From DASXSB01 sp036506275 (GTDB lineage Bacteria; Methylomirabilota; Methylomirabilia; Rokubacteriales; CSP1-6), in contig DASXSB010000148.1 in NCBI GenBank assembly GCA_036506275.1, forward strand, positions 30,000 through 93,999: 64,000 nucleotides of DNA. The letters run 5' to 3'. Below, piece by piece: positions 57,520-64,000 of this stretch. Below the pieces are notes generated by a model. The model was not told the origin of the DNA, did no database searches, and saw only the letters and a list, made by a program, of their open reading frames with translations. The position numbers were made by a program, and so were the translations under genes. Position 1 is the stretch's first letter, and each line of letters opens with the position of its first letter.

Positions 57520-58287
57520 TCAGTTGGGCTCGATGCGCCAGATCGGGCCCATGAAGTAGAGAGGCCCCTCGAATTTCAGAAAGCCGGGCGCTTCCCCCGA
57601 CAGGATCCACATGTTGATGTCGGGGACGTCGACGATCAGCAGGGAAGCGAAGAGGCCGAGCTGCGGCTTGACCTTGTAGTGCAGCGCCTGCTGCGGTGAC
57701 TCACCGATCAGCACCGGCTCCGCCCCGGAAGGAGCGAGCAGCATCTTCACGAGCCGCGGCTTGGGCGTGAAGGCGATGATCTGGACGGTCTCCGACGCGC
57801 CCGGGGCCAGGTTCTTGATGAGCGTGGTGAGCAGGCCGTTGTAGACGTCACCGGGGAGCGTGATGCGACCGCGGTGGGTCTCTTCCGGACTCTCCTCGTC
57901 GGCCTTGTACCGCACCTCGTAACGTTCCGTCGCGCGATCCACCCACGCCTCGATCTTCTCGGGGAACGAGGGGCCGTGCTGCACGAGACGGTAGCTCAGG
58001 AGCGTGAACACGCCGTTCTGCGCGAAGGCCACCGTCTCGTCGTAGAGCGAGCCGTCGCGGAACCGGAACACCATCCGGCTCTCCACGCGGTCGCCGCGCG
58101 CGACCTGCGTCAGCTCGCCCTGCGCGATCTTCTCGCCCTTCACGGAGCGAATGACCGGAAAGCCACGCGTCACGCCCTCGGTGTAGCGCACGGTGATCGG
58201 CTCCGCATACGCGACGGACGCCGCTAAGAGAACGCTTGCGCCGAGAACCCCGAGGAGGGCGAGAAATCCGGGCTTTCCAATGGTCAT
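57520..58287 (-). CDS. Exported protein of unknown function
   Basis: A 255-aa protein with a Sec signal peptide: M-T-I-G-K-P, a hydrophobic core of Leu/Val/Ala, then A-S-V-A-Y-A with probable cleavage before E-P near residue 30. The mature part is beta-rich, with F-R-F-R-D-G-S-L-Y-D-E-T-V-A-F, a L-P-G-D-V-Y-N-G-L-L segment and a hydrophobic V-Y-F/L-Y-F-M-G-P-I-W end. Probably periplasmic or surface lipid-associated. The start is taken at ATG 58285-58287 because the signal peptide begins there; the frame is open further upstream but reads as an antisense shadow of pyrE. Confidence 0.75.
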   Translation of the reverse strand: MTIGKPGFLALLGVLGASVLLAASVAYAEPITVRYTEGVTRGFPVIRSVKGEKIAQGELTQVARGDRVESRMVFRFRDGSLYDETVAFAQNGVFTLLSYRLVQHGPSFPEKIEAWVDRATERYEVRYKADEESPEETHRGRITLPGDVYNGLLTTLIKNLAPGASETVQIIAFTPKPRLVKMLLAPSGAEPVLIGESPQQALHYKVKPQLGLFASLLIVDVPDINMWILSGEAPGFLKFEGPLYFMGPIWRIEPN

Positions 58288-58319
58288 ACCCGGTGCCTGA
58301 GCAAGAACGATGCCGGCAG

Positions 58320-59003
58320 CTACGCGGTGGGGCTCTCCTGGATCGACGACGGCCTGCGCCCGTGGCGCCGGCGCACGAATTCCTCGTTCAGGGGGACGCC
58401 GCGACGGCACAGCGGACATTCGTCGGCGGCATAGGTGGGGAAGTCGCGGCTGACCAGGCTGAACACGGGTCGGCCCTCGAGGTCCACCGACGTTCGACGC
58501 CAGAGGCAGCCGACCCCCACGACCTGGGCCCCCCGCTGCTCGGCGAGGTTGATGAGGAGACTCAGCGTCGAGCCCGTACTCACGAGATCTTCTACGAGCA
58601 GGACCTTGGTCCCCTCCCGCAGGAGCCGCTGGAACTCGGAAGGCAGCGTGACCCTGCGCTTGCCGCCCGAGAGTCCCTTCATTCCATAGATCACCACCGG
58701 CCGCGATGGATGCGCGCGGGCCACGCAGTGCGAAAGGATCAGGGCGCCCGGGCCCGTCGACAGCACGACGTCCACCGGCCACTGCGCGAAGTGCTTGGCG
58801 ATGACGGCGCCCAGCCCTTCCGTGAAGGAGGGCTCGGTGGTGACGAGCGTCTTCTCGATGTACTCGCTCGTGTGCTGTCCGGAAGGAAGGAGGATGTGGT
58901 CGTTGGCGTGATACGCGCCCGTGCGCTTCAGGATTTCCAGGTGGATCTTCTCGCGAACTTCGGCTTCGACGGCGGCTGGATCCTTGCGGGGCACTGCGGG
59001 CAT
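58320..59003 (-). CDS. pyrE: PyrE-like phosphoribosyltransferase
   Basis: Type I phosphoribosyltransferase of 227 aa, probably orotate phosphoribosyltransferase (orotate plus PRPP to OMP). The PRPP motif is V-L-L-V-E-D-L-V-S-T-G-S-T. Features differ from E. coli PyrE: the Lys-rich flexible loop reads Y-G-M-K-G-L-S-G-G-K-R-R, and the C-terminus carries a C-P-L-C-R-R-G-V-P-L knuckle seen in a Thermus/archaeal-like PyrE group. A different PRTase substrate remains possible. ATG at 59001-59003, with AGGAGG 9 nt upstream. Confidence 0.78.
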   Translation of the reverse strand: MPAVPRKDPAAVEAEVREKIHLEILKRTGAYHANDHILLPSGQHTSEYIEKTLVTTEPSFTEGLGAVIAKHFAQWPVDVVLSTGPGALILSHCVARAHPSRPVVIYGMKGLSGGKRRVTLPSEFQRLLREGTKVLLVEDLVSTGSTLSLLINLAEQRGAQVVGVGCLWRRTSVDLEGRPVFSLVSRDFPTYAADECPLCRRGVPLNEEFVRRRHGRRPSSIQESPTA

Positions 59004-59024
59004 CCGCACGTTCCTCCTCGCGTC

Positions 59025-59030
59025 ATTATC
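59025..59030 (-). promoter_or_regulatory. -10 element for the pyrE-like gene
   Basis: GATAAT on the minus strand (5/6 match) ends 21 nt before the ATG, with the ribosome-binding site AGGAGG between. No good -35 is visible in the G-rich sequence beyond it. It shares the 79-nt divergent gap with the tsaB -10. Confidence 0.5.
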
Positions 59031-59069
59031 GCACGAGCGGGCCCCCCGACCGCCGCCTCCACCGCGTGC

Positions 59070-59075
59070 TAGACT
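59070..59075 (+). promoter_or_regulatory. -10 element immediately before tsaB
   Basis: TAGACT (59070-59075), preceded by GCGTGC, ends 7 nt before the tsaB ATG at 59083. Transcription would start at or next to the ATG, predicting a leaderless message; no ribosome-binding site is present. The -35 is not recognisable. Confidence 0.5.
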
Positions 59076-59082
59076 GGCCCCC

Positions 59083-59757
59083 ATGCGCGTCCTCGCCGTA
59101 GAGACCTCGACGCTGGCGGGGGGCGTCGCGCTGCTCGACGACGATCGCCTGGTCGCGGAATGTTTGCTCGACGTTCGAGTGACGCACTCCGAACGCCTTC
59201 TCGCCACCATCGACCGCATGCTCGGCGACGCGGGATGGACGTCGCGGGACCTCGGCGGTCTCGCCGTCGCCATCGGCCCCGGATCCTTCACGGGCCTCCG
59301 CATCGGCCTCAGCACCGTCAAGGGCCTCGCGGTGGCGCTCTCGCTCCCGATCGCCGCCGTCCCCACTCTCGACGCCTTGGCGGCGGCGCTGCCGTTCGCC
59401 GGACTTCCCGTGTGTCCCGTGCTGGAGGCGCGCAAGGGTGAGGTCTATACGAGCCTGTACCGATGGAAGGGCGCCGAGATGCGGCGGGAATGGGACTACC
59501 TCGCCCTCACGCCGGCCGATCTCGCGGGGCGTCTGGCGGAGCCGGTCATCGTGCTCGGCGACGGCGCCGCCGCCGTCGAGTCCCCGTATGCGGAGATCGT
59601 TCCCGCCCACCGCCGGCTCCCGTCGCCGGGCAGCGTTGCCTGGCTCGGCGCCCAGCGCCTACGGGCGGGCGACACCGTCGGCGCCGCCGATCTCGCTCCT
59701 TTGTATCTGCGGCCGCCGGAAGCCGAGCTGAAGCGCCGTGGCCACCCTCATCGTTGA
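59083..59757 (+). CDS. tsaB: tRNA t6A37 biosynthesis protein TsaB
   Basis: ASKHA-fold, TsaD-like scaffold of the threonylcarbamoyl-transferase complex (TsaB-TsaD-TsaE) using the TC-AMP made by TsaC (49094). 224 aa. Begins V-L-A-V-E-T-S-T, with G-P-G-S-F-T-G-L-R-I-G-L and E-A-R-K-G-E-V-Y. Overlaps rimI by 20 nt, the commonly seen pair. Confidence 0.94.
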   Translation: MRVLAVETSTLAGGVALLDDDRLVAECLLDVRVTHSERLLATIDRMLGDAGWTSRDLGGLAVAIGPGSFTGLRIGLSTVKGLAVALSLPIAAVPTLDALAAALPFAGLPVCPVLEARKGEVYTSLYRWKGAEMRREWDYLALTPADLAGRLAEPVIVLGDGAAAVESPYAEIVPAHRRLPSPGSVAWLGAQRLRAGDTVGAADLAPLYLRPPEAELKRRGHPHR

Positions 59758-60235
59758 TCGGATGCGGGCCGACGACCTCGACTCGGTGATCGCCATCGAG
59801 CGGGCGTCGTTCACGATGCCGTGGTCGCGGGGAGCCTTTCTCTACGAGATGGAGAAGAACCGGGTCGCGCGCTGCCTCGTCATGCGCGACGGCTCCCGCG
59901 TCGTCGGCTACCTCTGCCTGTGGGAGATCGCCGACGAGCTGCACATCACCAACATCGCGGTGGATCCGGCGGTCCGGCGCCAGGGCATCGGCCGCACCCT
60001 CCTCCGCGGCGTCCTCGACGACGCCCGCCAGCGTGGCCTCCGCCTCGTCGCCCTCGAAGTCCGTCCGAGCAACATCGAAGCGCGTGCCCTCTACGAGTCG
60101 TTCGGCTTCCGCGTCGTCGGCCGGCGCCGGGGCTATTACTACGACACGGGAGAGGACGCGCTCGTGATGGAGACCACGCTCACGGCGGGCGCGCGCGCCC
60201 GTGACGTCTCCGGCGGGAACCAGCGCCGCGGTTGA
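59738..60235 (+). CDS. rimI: RimI-family ribosomal-protein-alanine N-acetyltransferase
   Basis: GNAT enzyme of 165 aa. Acetyl-CoA motif R-R-Q-G-I-G-R-T-L-L, with A-S-F-T-M-P-W-S-R-G-A-F near the N-terminus and E-V-R-P-S-N-I-E-A-R-A-L-Y-E-S-F-G-F near the end, the RimI pattern. Acts on the N-terminus of ribosomal protein S18 in E. coli; substrate here inferred. GTG start inside the end of tsaB. Confidence 0.92.
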   Translation: MATLIVDRMRADDLDSVIAIERASFTMPWSRGAFLYEMEKNRVARCLVMRDGSRVVGYLCLWEIADELHITNIAVDPAVRRQGIGRTLLRGVLDDARQRGLRLVALEVRPSNIEARALYESFGFRVVGRRRGYYYDTGEDALVMETTLTAGARARDVSGGNQRRG

Positions 60236-61152
60236 CCGGTTATGTGCTTCAAGCACCCGTGACGACCTGGATCCGCCGGGCAGTCGCCGTCGCCGTCTTG
60301 TTGATGCCACTGCCGGCCGTGGCCCAGACACCGACGCCCGCGGAAATTGCGCGTGGCAAGTACATCTTCGGCGCGACCGGAGGATGCGGCTGTCACACCG
60401 CGAAGGATCAACCCGTGAACAGCGGGGGCCGGCGTTACGACGGTCCGTTCGGGACCGTGTACTCCACGAACATCACCCCGGACCGGGACACGGGGATCGG
60501 GGGCTGGACCGATGAGCAGATCATCACCGCCATCCGCCTCGGGCGCCGTCCCAACGGGGAGCGTTTGGTCCCCGTCCATCCCTTCACGGTCTTCAACGGG
60601 ATGGCGGAGGCCGACCTCAAGGCCCTCGTGGCGTTTCTCCGGACCGTTTCCCCTGTGAAGCGCCAGAACCAGCCGAAGCGGATCACGGTGCCGCTCTTCG
60701 AAAGCGTGTTCCTCCCCGCCTGGCTGACCGCGTTCGCCCCGCGCGCCACGCCGCCCGCCAGCGCCCCCACCACGGGGGTGGCCCGCGGCGAATACCTGGT
60801 CAAGGCAGTGGGGCACTGCGGGGAATGCCATACGCCCCGCACCATGACGATGACCCCTGACACGTCGCGCTTCCTGGCCGGCACCCCGACCGGTCCCGAG
60901 GGCGCTGAAATTCCAAACATCACGCCGGACCGCGAGACGGGGATCGGCAAGTGGTCGGAGGAGGAGATCGCGGAATACCTGGGGACGGGCAATCGCCCCG
61001 ATGGCGACGTCGCGGGCGGGCTCATGGGCGAGGTCATCCAGGGCACCCTCTCGGGGTACCGCGATCTCACGAAGGAAGATCGGCGCGCGATCGCGCAGTA
61101 CCTCAAGTCGATCCCGCCGATCCAGAACAAGGTCGAGAAGCCCGCGAAGTAA
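60232..61152 (+). CDS. Exported diheme c-type cytochrome with atypical first heme site
   Basis: A 306-aa protein with a signal peptide ending A-V-A near residue 31. Two cytochrome c domains follow. The first heme site reads G-G-C-G-C-H (C52, C54, H55), one residue shorter than the usual C-x-x-C-H; the second is canonical (C-G-E-C-H). Conserved N-I-T-P-D-R-D/E-T-G-I-G stretches in both halves resemble the cytochrome subunits of periplasmic alcohol/aldehyde dehydrogenases. TTG start at 60232 overlaps rimI (TTGA); a GTG at 60259 would give a more usual signal peptide. Likely a periplasmic electron carrier. Confidence 0.85.
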   Translation: MTGYVLQAPVTTWIRRAVAVAVLLMPLPAVAQTPTPAEIARGKYIFGATGGCGCHTAKDQPVNSGGRRYDGPFGTVYSTNITPDRDTGIGGWTDEQIITAIRLGRRPNGERLVPVHPFTVFNGMAEADLKALVAFLRTVSPVKRQNQPKRITVPLFESVFLPAWLTAFAPRATPPASAPTTGVARGEYLVKAVGHCGECHTPRTMTMTPDTSRFLAGTPTGPEGAEIPNITPDRETGIGKWSEEEIAEYLGTGNRPDGDVAGGLMGEVIQGTLSGYRDLTKEDRRAIAQYLKSIPPIQNKVEKPAK

Positions 61153-61187
61153 TTGCCGTGCACTGTTCACAAAGAGGAGAGGGGACC

Positions 61188-61661
61188 ATGGCCCGAGCAC
61201 TGCGAGCGGTCGTCATCGTAGGGGTGGTGAGCGCCGTTGGTCTTGCCGGATGCGCGAGCTCGAAGTCGTCGACGGCGAGCAAGGACCCCGTGGCCGATCG
61301 ACAGCGTCTGATGAAGCTGCACGGCGCGCTCTGGAAGGATCTCCAGGACAAGCACAAGGCCGGGAACATCGAGTCGATGGAAGTGGACGCGGAAGCGCTC
61401 GCCGTCAACGCGCAGCGGATCCCGGCGCTCTTCCCCGAAGGCTCGTTGACCGAAAAGTCGAAGGCCAAGCCGGAGATCTGGCAGAAGTGGCCCGAGTTCG
61501 AAGCCGCCGCCAAGAACCTCGAGACCCAGTCCGTGAAGCTGCGCGATTCCGCGAAGGCCAAGGACAGCGCGGCCGTCGACGCGCAGATGAAGGACTTCGG
61601 TCGTAACGCGTGCGGGACCTGCCACACGCCGTTCCGCGTGCCGCCACCGCGACAGGGGTAA
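61188..61661 (+). CDS. Class II cytochrome c (cytochrome c'-like) lipoprotein
   Basis: A 157-aa protein with a lipobox L-A-G-C (C22), so likely a lipid-anchored protein. The mature part is helical and Lys/Ala-rich, with the heme motif C-G-T-C-H at the C-terminus (C142, C145, H146), the arrangement of four-helix class II cytochromes. Axial or gas-binding behaviour cannot be judged. ATG preceded by GAGGAGAGGGG. Follows the diheme cytochrome by 35 nt and ends at a terminator, making a two-cytochrome unit. Confidence 0.85.
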   Translation: MARALRAVVIVGVVSAVGLAGCASSKSSTASKDPVADRQRLMKLHGALWKDLQDKHKAGNIESMEVDAEALAVNAQRIPALFPEGSLTEKSKAKPEIWQKWPEFEAAAKNLETQSVKLRDSAKAKDSAAVDAQMKDFGRNACGTCHTPFRVPPPRQG

Positions 61662-61702
61662 CACACGCGCGCAGAGTCCGCTCCGCGCGTCGCATGACGA
61701 CG

Positions 61703-61728
61703 AGGCCGCGGCCATCAGGCCGCGGCCT
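61703..61728. terminator. Terminator after the cytochrome genes
   Basis: AGGCCGCGGCC (61703-61713) pairs with GGCCGCGGCCT (61718-61728) around ATCA and is followed by TTC. The stem is the same as the one at 194-221. Confidence 0.75.
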
Positions 61729-61744
61729 TCTGCGTTCCGGACGC

Positions 61745-61773
61745 CTGACGGGCTCGGGAAGGCGTGCTATCGT
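61745..61773 (+). promoter_or_regulatory. Promoter for the Fe-S oxidoreductase gene
   Basis: CTGACG (61745-61750), 17-nt spacer, TATCGT (61768-61773), both 4/6 to consensus, only 8 nt before the ATG at 61782. The TGCTA context is shared with the tsaB -10. Predicts a transcript with almost no leader. Confidence 0.55.
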
Positions 61774-61781
61774 TACCGCGG

Positions 61782-63770
61782 ATGACGCCCGCCGGCGTTC
61801 CCTTCCGCGACACCTTCTGGAATATTCCTGTGTGGGCGCAGATCGCGCTCTACGTGGGCGCCGTGATCGCCATCGCGATCTTCGCGTACGGGATGGTCCA
61901 GCGCGTCCGTGGCTGGCGCGCGGGCGGCCCCGAGAATCGCTTCGATCGCATCCCGGAGCGCATCCGCCTCGTCGCCAAGCATGGCCTCGGCCAGGTCCGC
62001 ACGCTGTCGCAAGCGTATCCCGGCGTCATGCACGCGATCATGTTCTGGGGCTTCCTCGCGCTGTTCATGGGCACGGTGCTCGCGACCATCGACTACGACA
62101 TCACGCTCCCGCTCTTCGACGCCAAGATCTTGAAGGGGCCGTTCTACCTCTTCTACGAGACCACGCTCGACCTCTTCGGGCTCTTTTTCGTCATCGGCCT
62201 CGGCATGGCCGTGTACCGGCGCTTCGTGGTGCGGTCCCATCGCGTGGATCCCACGCCGCGCTTCGCGGGCGTGCTCGCCCTCCTCTTCGTCATCAACGTG
62301 ACCGGCTTCGTGATGGAGGCGGCGCGCCTGGCCGTCGTGCAGCCGGCGTGGGGACCGTGGTCGCCGGTGGGTTACGCGCTCGGGCGCGCGCTGCTGGCGG
62401 CCGGCGTGTCGGAGAGCGCGCTGCGAGGAACGCATCTCGGTGTCTGGCTCTTCCACGCCGCGCTCTCGCTCGGCTTCATCGCGATCATTCCATACTCGTA
62501 TTTCATCCACCTCTTCACGACGCCGCTCAACATCTTCTTCTCGAAGCTCACCCCGCGCGGGGCCATCGCGCCCATCCCGAACATCGAGGAGGCGGAGGTC
62601 CTCGGCATCTCGAAGCTCGAGGAGTTCTCGTGGAAGCGGCGGCTCGACTTCGACGCCTGCGTGGAGTGCGGCCGCTGCGAGGCCGCCTGCCCGGCCTACC
62701 TCGCGGGGACGGCGCTCTCCCCGAAGCAGATCATCGTGAAGCTGAAGCGCCACATGCACGGCCAGCTTCCGGGACCGATTCACGGCACGCTGATCGCCGC
62801 CGACGAGCTGTGGGCGTGCACCACGTGCATGGCCTGCGTGCAGGAATGTCCCGCCTTCATCGACATCGTGGACACGATCGTCGACCTGCGCCGGTACCTC
62901 GCGCTTTCCGAGGGCGCGCTGCCCTCCACGGCGCCGCAGTCGCTCCAGAATATCCAGCGCGCGGGCAATCCCTGGGGCTTGCCGGCCGGTGAGCGGCGGG
63001 CGTGGGCGCAAGGGCTCGACGTGCCGGTGGCGGAAGCGGGGAAGAAGTACGAGTACCTCTACTGGGTGGGCTGCTCCGCGTCCTACGACAAGCGCAACCA
63101 GGCCATCGCGCGCGCGGTGGTGAAGATCTTGAAGACGGCCGGCGTGAGCTTTGCCTTGCTCCCGGAGGAACGCTGCCACGGCGAAGTGGCGCGGCGCCTG
63201 GGCGACGAATATCTCTACCAGACGGTCGCGCAGGAAAACGTCGAGGCCATGAAGCAGTATCGCTTCGAGAAGGTCATCACCCATTGTCCGCACTGCTTCA
63301 ACACCATCAAGAACGAGTTTCCCCAGTTCGGCGGCGACTATCCCGTGCTGCATCACGCCCAGGTCATCCAGGAGCTCATCGCCGACGGCCGCATCGTCCC
63401 CAAGCGCCCGCTCGACAAGACGGTGGCCTTTCACGACTCGTGCTACCTCGGCCGCTACAACGGCATCTTCGATGCCCCCCGCAATACCGCGAAGGCGGTG
63501 CCGGGCCTGCGCCTCATCGAGCTGCCGCGCCAGCGGGAGCGCGGACTCTGCTGCGGCGGGGGCGGCGGGCACATGTGGATGGAGGTGCCGGCCAAGAAGC
63601 GCGTCAACATCATCCGCGTGGAGGAGGCGCTCGAGCAGCGACCCGACGTCATCGCCACCGCGTGCCCGTTCTGCCTGGCGATGGTGGACCTCGGACGGAA
63701 GGTCAAGGAGGCGGAAGAGCGTCTGGACGTCAAGGATGTGAGCGAGCTGGTCGCGGAAAGCCTCGAGTGA
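61782..63770 (+). CDS. Membrane Fe-S oxidoreductase (NarI/HdrD-like, ETF:quinone type)
   Basis: A 662-aa protein in three parts. Residues ~1-265 form five or six membrane helices like a NarI/HdrE heme b domain. Then two [4Fe-4S] motifs, C-V-E-C-G-R-C-E-A-A-C-P and C-T-T-C-M-A-C-V-Q-E-C-P. The C-terminal half has two CCG (HdrD) domains: C-H-G and C-P-H-C in the first, S-C-Y-L-G-R-Y-N, L-C-C-G-G-G-G-G and C-P-F-C in the second. Such proteins pass electrons from an ETF (fatty-acid oxidation) or a dehydrogenase to menaquinone; no etf genes are in the window, so the donor is inferred. An earlier in-frame ATG at 61764 would overlap the promoter. Confidence 0.88.
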   Translation: MTPAGVPFRDTFWNIPVWAQIALYVGAVIAIAIFAYGMVQRVRGWRAGGPENRFDRIPERIRLVAKHGLGQVRTLSQAYPGVMHAIMFWGFLALFMGTVLATIDYDITLPLFDAKILKGPFYLFYETTLDLFGLFFVIGLGMAVYRRFVVRSHRVDPTPRFAGVLALLFVINVTGFVMEAARLAVVQPAWGPWSPVGYALGRALLAAGVSESALRGTHLGVWLFHAALSLGFIAIIPYSYFIHLFTTPLNIFFSKLTPRGAIAPIPNIEEAEVLGISKLEEFSWKRRLDFDACVECGRCEAACPAYLAGTALSPKQIIVKLKRHMHGQLPGPIHGTLIAADELWACTTCMACVQECPAFIDIVDTIVDLRRYLALSEGALPSTAPQSLQNIQRAGNPWGLPAGERRAWAQGLDVPVAEAGKKYEYLYWVGCSASYDKRNQAIARAVVKILKTAGVSFALLPEERCHGEVARRLGDEYLYQTVAQENVEAMKQYRFEKVITHCPHCFNTIKNEFPQFGGDYPVLHHAQVIQELIADGRIVPKRPLDKTVAFHDSCYLGRYNGIFDAPRNTAKAVPGLRLIELPRQRERGLCCGGGGGHMWMEVPAKKRVNIIRVEEALEQRPDVIATACPFCLAMVDLGRKVKEAEERLDVKDVSELVAESLE

Positions 63771-64000
63771 TGATGCGACTGCTGCGGGCGATCCCCGACG
63801 TCATCCGCCTCATCGGTCGCCTCGTCGGCGATCCTGTCCTTCCCCGCGGCGTCAAGATCGCGCTCGCGGCCGCCCTCGCGTATCTGATGAGCCCCATCGA
63901 CCTCATCCCGGATTTCGTCCCGCTCGTCGGGTATCTGGACGACCTCCTGCTGGCGGCGGTGGTCGTGGACGGGCTGCTCAACTACGTCGATCGCCGGATC
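63770..64000 (+). CDS. DUF1232 (YkvA-like) membrane protein, partial
   Basis: Starts at ATG 63770 overlapping the previous stop (TGATG); a second ATG follows directly. The window ends after 77 codons. It shows G-V-K-I-A-L-A-A-A-L-A-Y-L then S-P-I-D-L-I-P-D-F-V-P and G-Y-L-D-D-L-L, the DUF1232 signature of small membrane-associated proteins of unknown role. C-terminus outside the window. Confidence 0.85.
   Translation, partial: MMRLLRAIPDVIRLIGRLVGDPVLPRGVKIALAAALAYLMSPIDLIPDFVPLVGYLDDLLLAAVVVDGLLNYVDRRI

Overview
This is a chromosomal window of high G+C content (about two thirds or more by eye). It is dense with genes and almost entirely core: translation, transcription, isoprenoid and cell-envelope precursors, de novo purine synthesis, tRNA modification and respiration. 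The gene order rpsB-tsf-pyrH-frr-uppS-cdsA-dxr-rseP-ispG-proS followed by rimP-nusA-ylxR-infB-ylxP-rbfA-nrnA-truB-ribF-rpsO-pnp-M16 peptidase is the arrangement shared by many deep bacterial lineages rather than gamma-proteobacteria, since there is no bamA or lpx cluster after rseP. With frequent GTG/TTG starts, a small PurL with PurS/PurQ, an ACT-malic enzyme fusion and several c-type cytochrome genes, I suspect an uncultured high-GC lineage such as Methylomirabilota/Rokubacteria or a deltaproteobacterial relative. That placement is inference and weak. No phage, IS element, CRISPR, rRNA or tRNA was seen.

Layout. 0-2 kb: tail of a DinB-like gene, a terminator, and rpoD on the minus strand. 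2-9.8 kb: cinA, malic enzyme, a GT2 glycosyltransferase, an aminotransferase, a HIT protein, a GT39-like membrane glycosyltransferase fused to an LmeA-like domain, and nth. 9.8-35.3 kb: ribosomal, arginine, isoprenoid, translation and RNA-processing genes from rplM to the M16 peptidase, mostly overlapping or nearly so. 35.4-49.1 kb: a purine cluster purB-C-S-Q-L-F-M, an NDH-2-like gene, purN-purH, a MerR/TPR protein, a repeat-built small reading frame, and purD; only the PurE/PurK step of IMP synthesis is absent. 49.1-54.7 kb: tsaC, mobA, an unknown gene, thiI, rpiB, glyA, nrdR. 54.7-55.4 kb: three members, one intact and two frame-broken, of a small-protein family with a K-D-V-K-G-G type motif. 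55.5-59 kb: a B12-binding radical SAM enzyme, a very long inverted repeat, a secreted unknown protein and a PyrE-like phosphoribosyltransferase. 59-64 kb: tsaB-rimI, two cytochromes, an HdrD/NarI-type membrane Fe-S oxidoreductase and the start of a DUF1232 protein.

Genes are packed with 1-4 base stop/start overlaps (ATGA, GTGA, TTGA, TGATG), implying extensive translational coupling. Several promoters sit so close to the start codon that the mRNAs should be nearly leaderless. The most unusual items are the small K-G-G protein cluster beside the radical SAM gene, the 22-residue-repeat reading frame wedged between two genes by overlaps on both sides, the 30-bp-arm inverted repeat at 57.4 kb, a CinA whose deamidase active site has been lost, and a diheme cytochrome with a C-x-C-H heme site.
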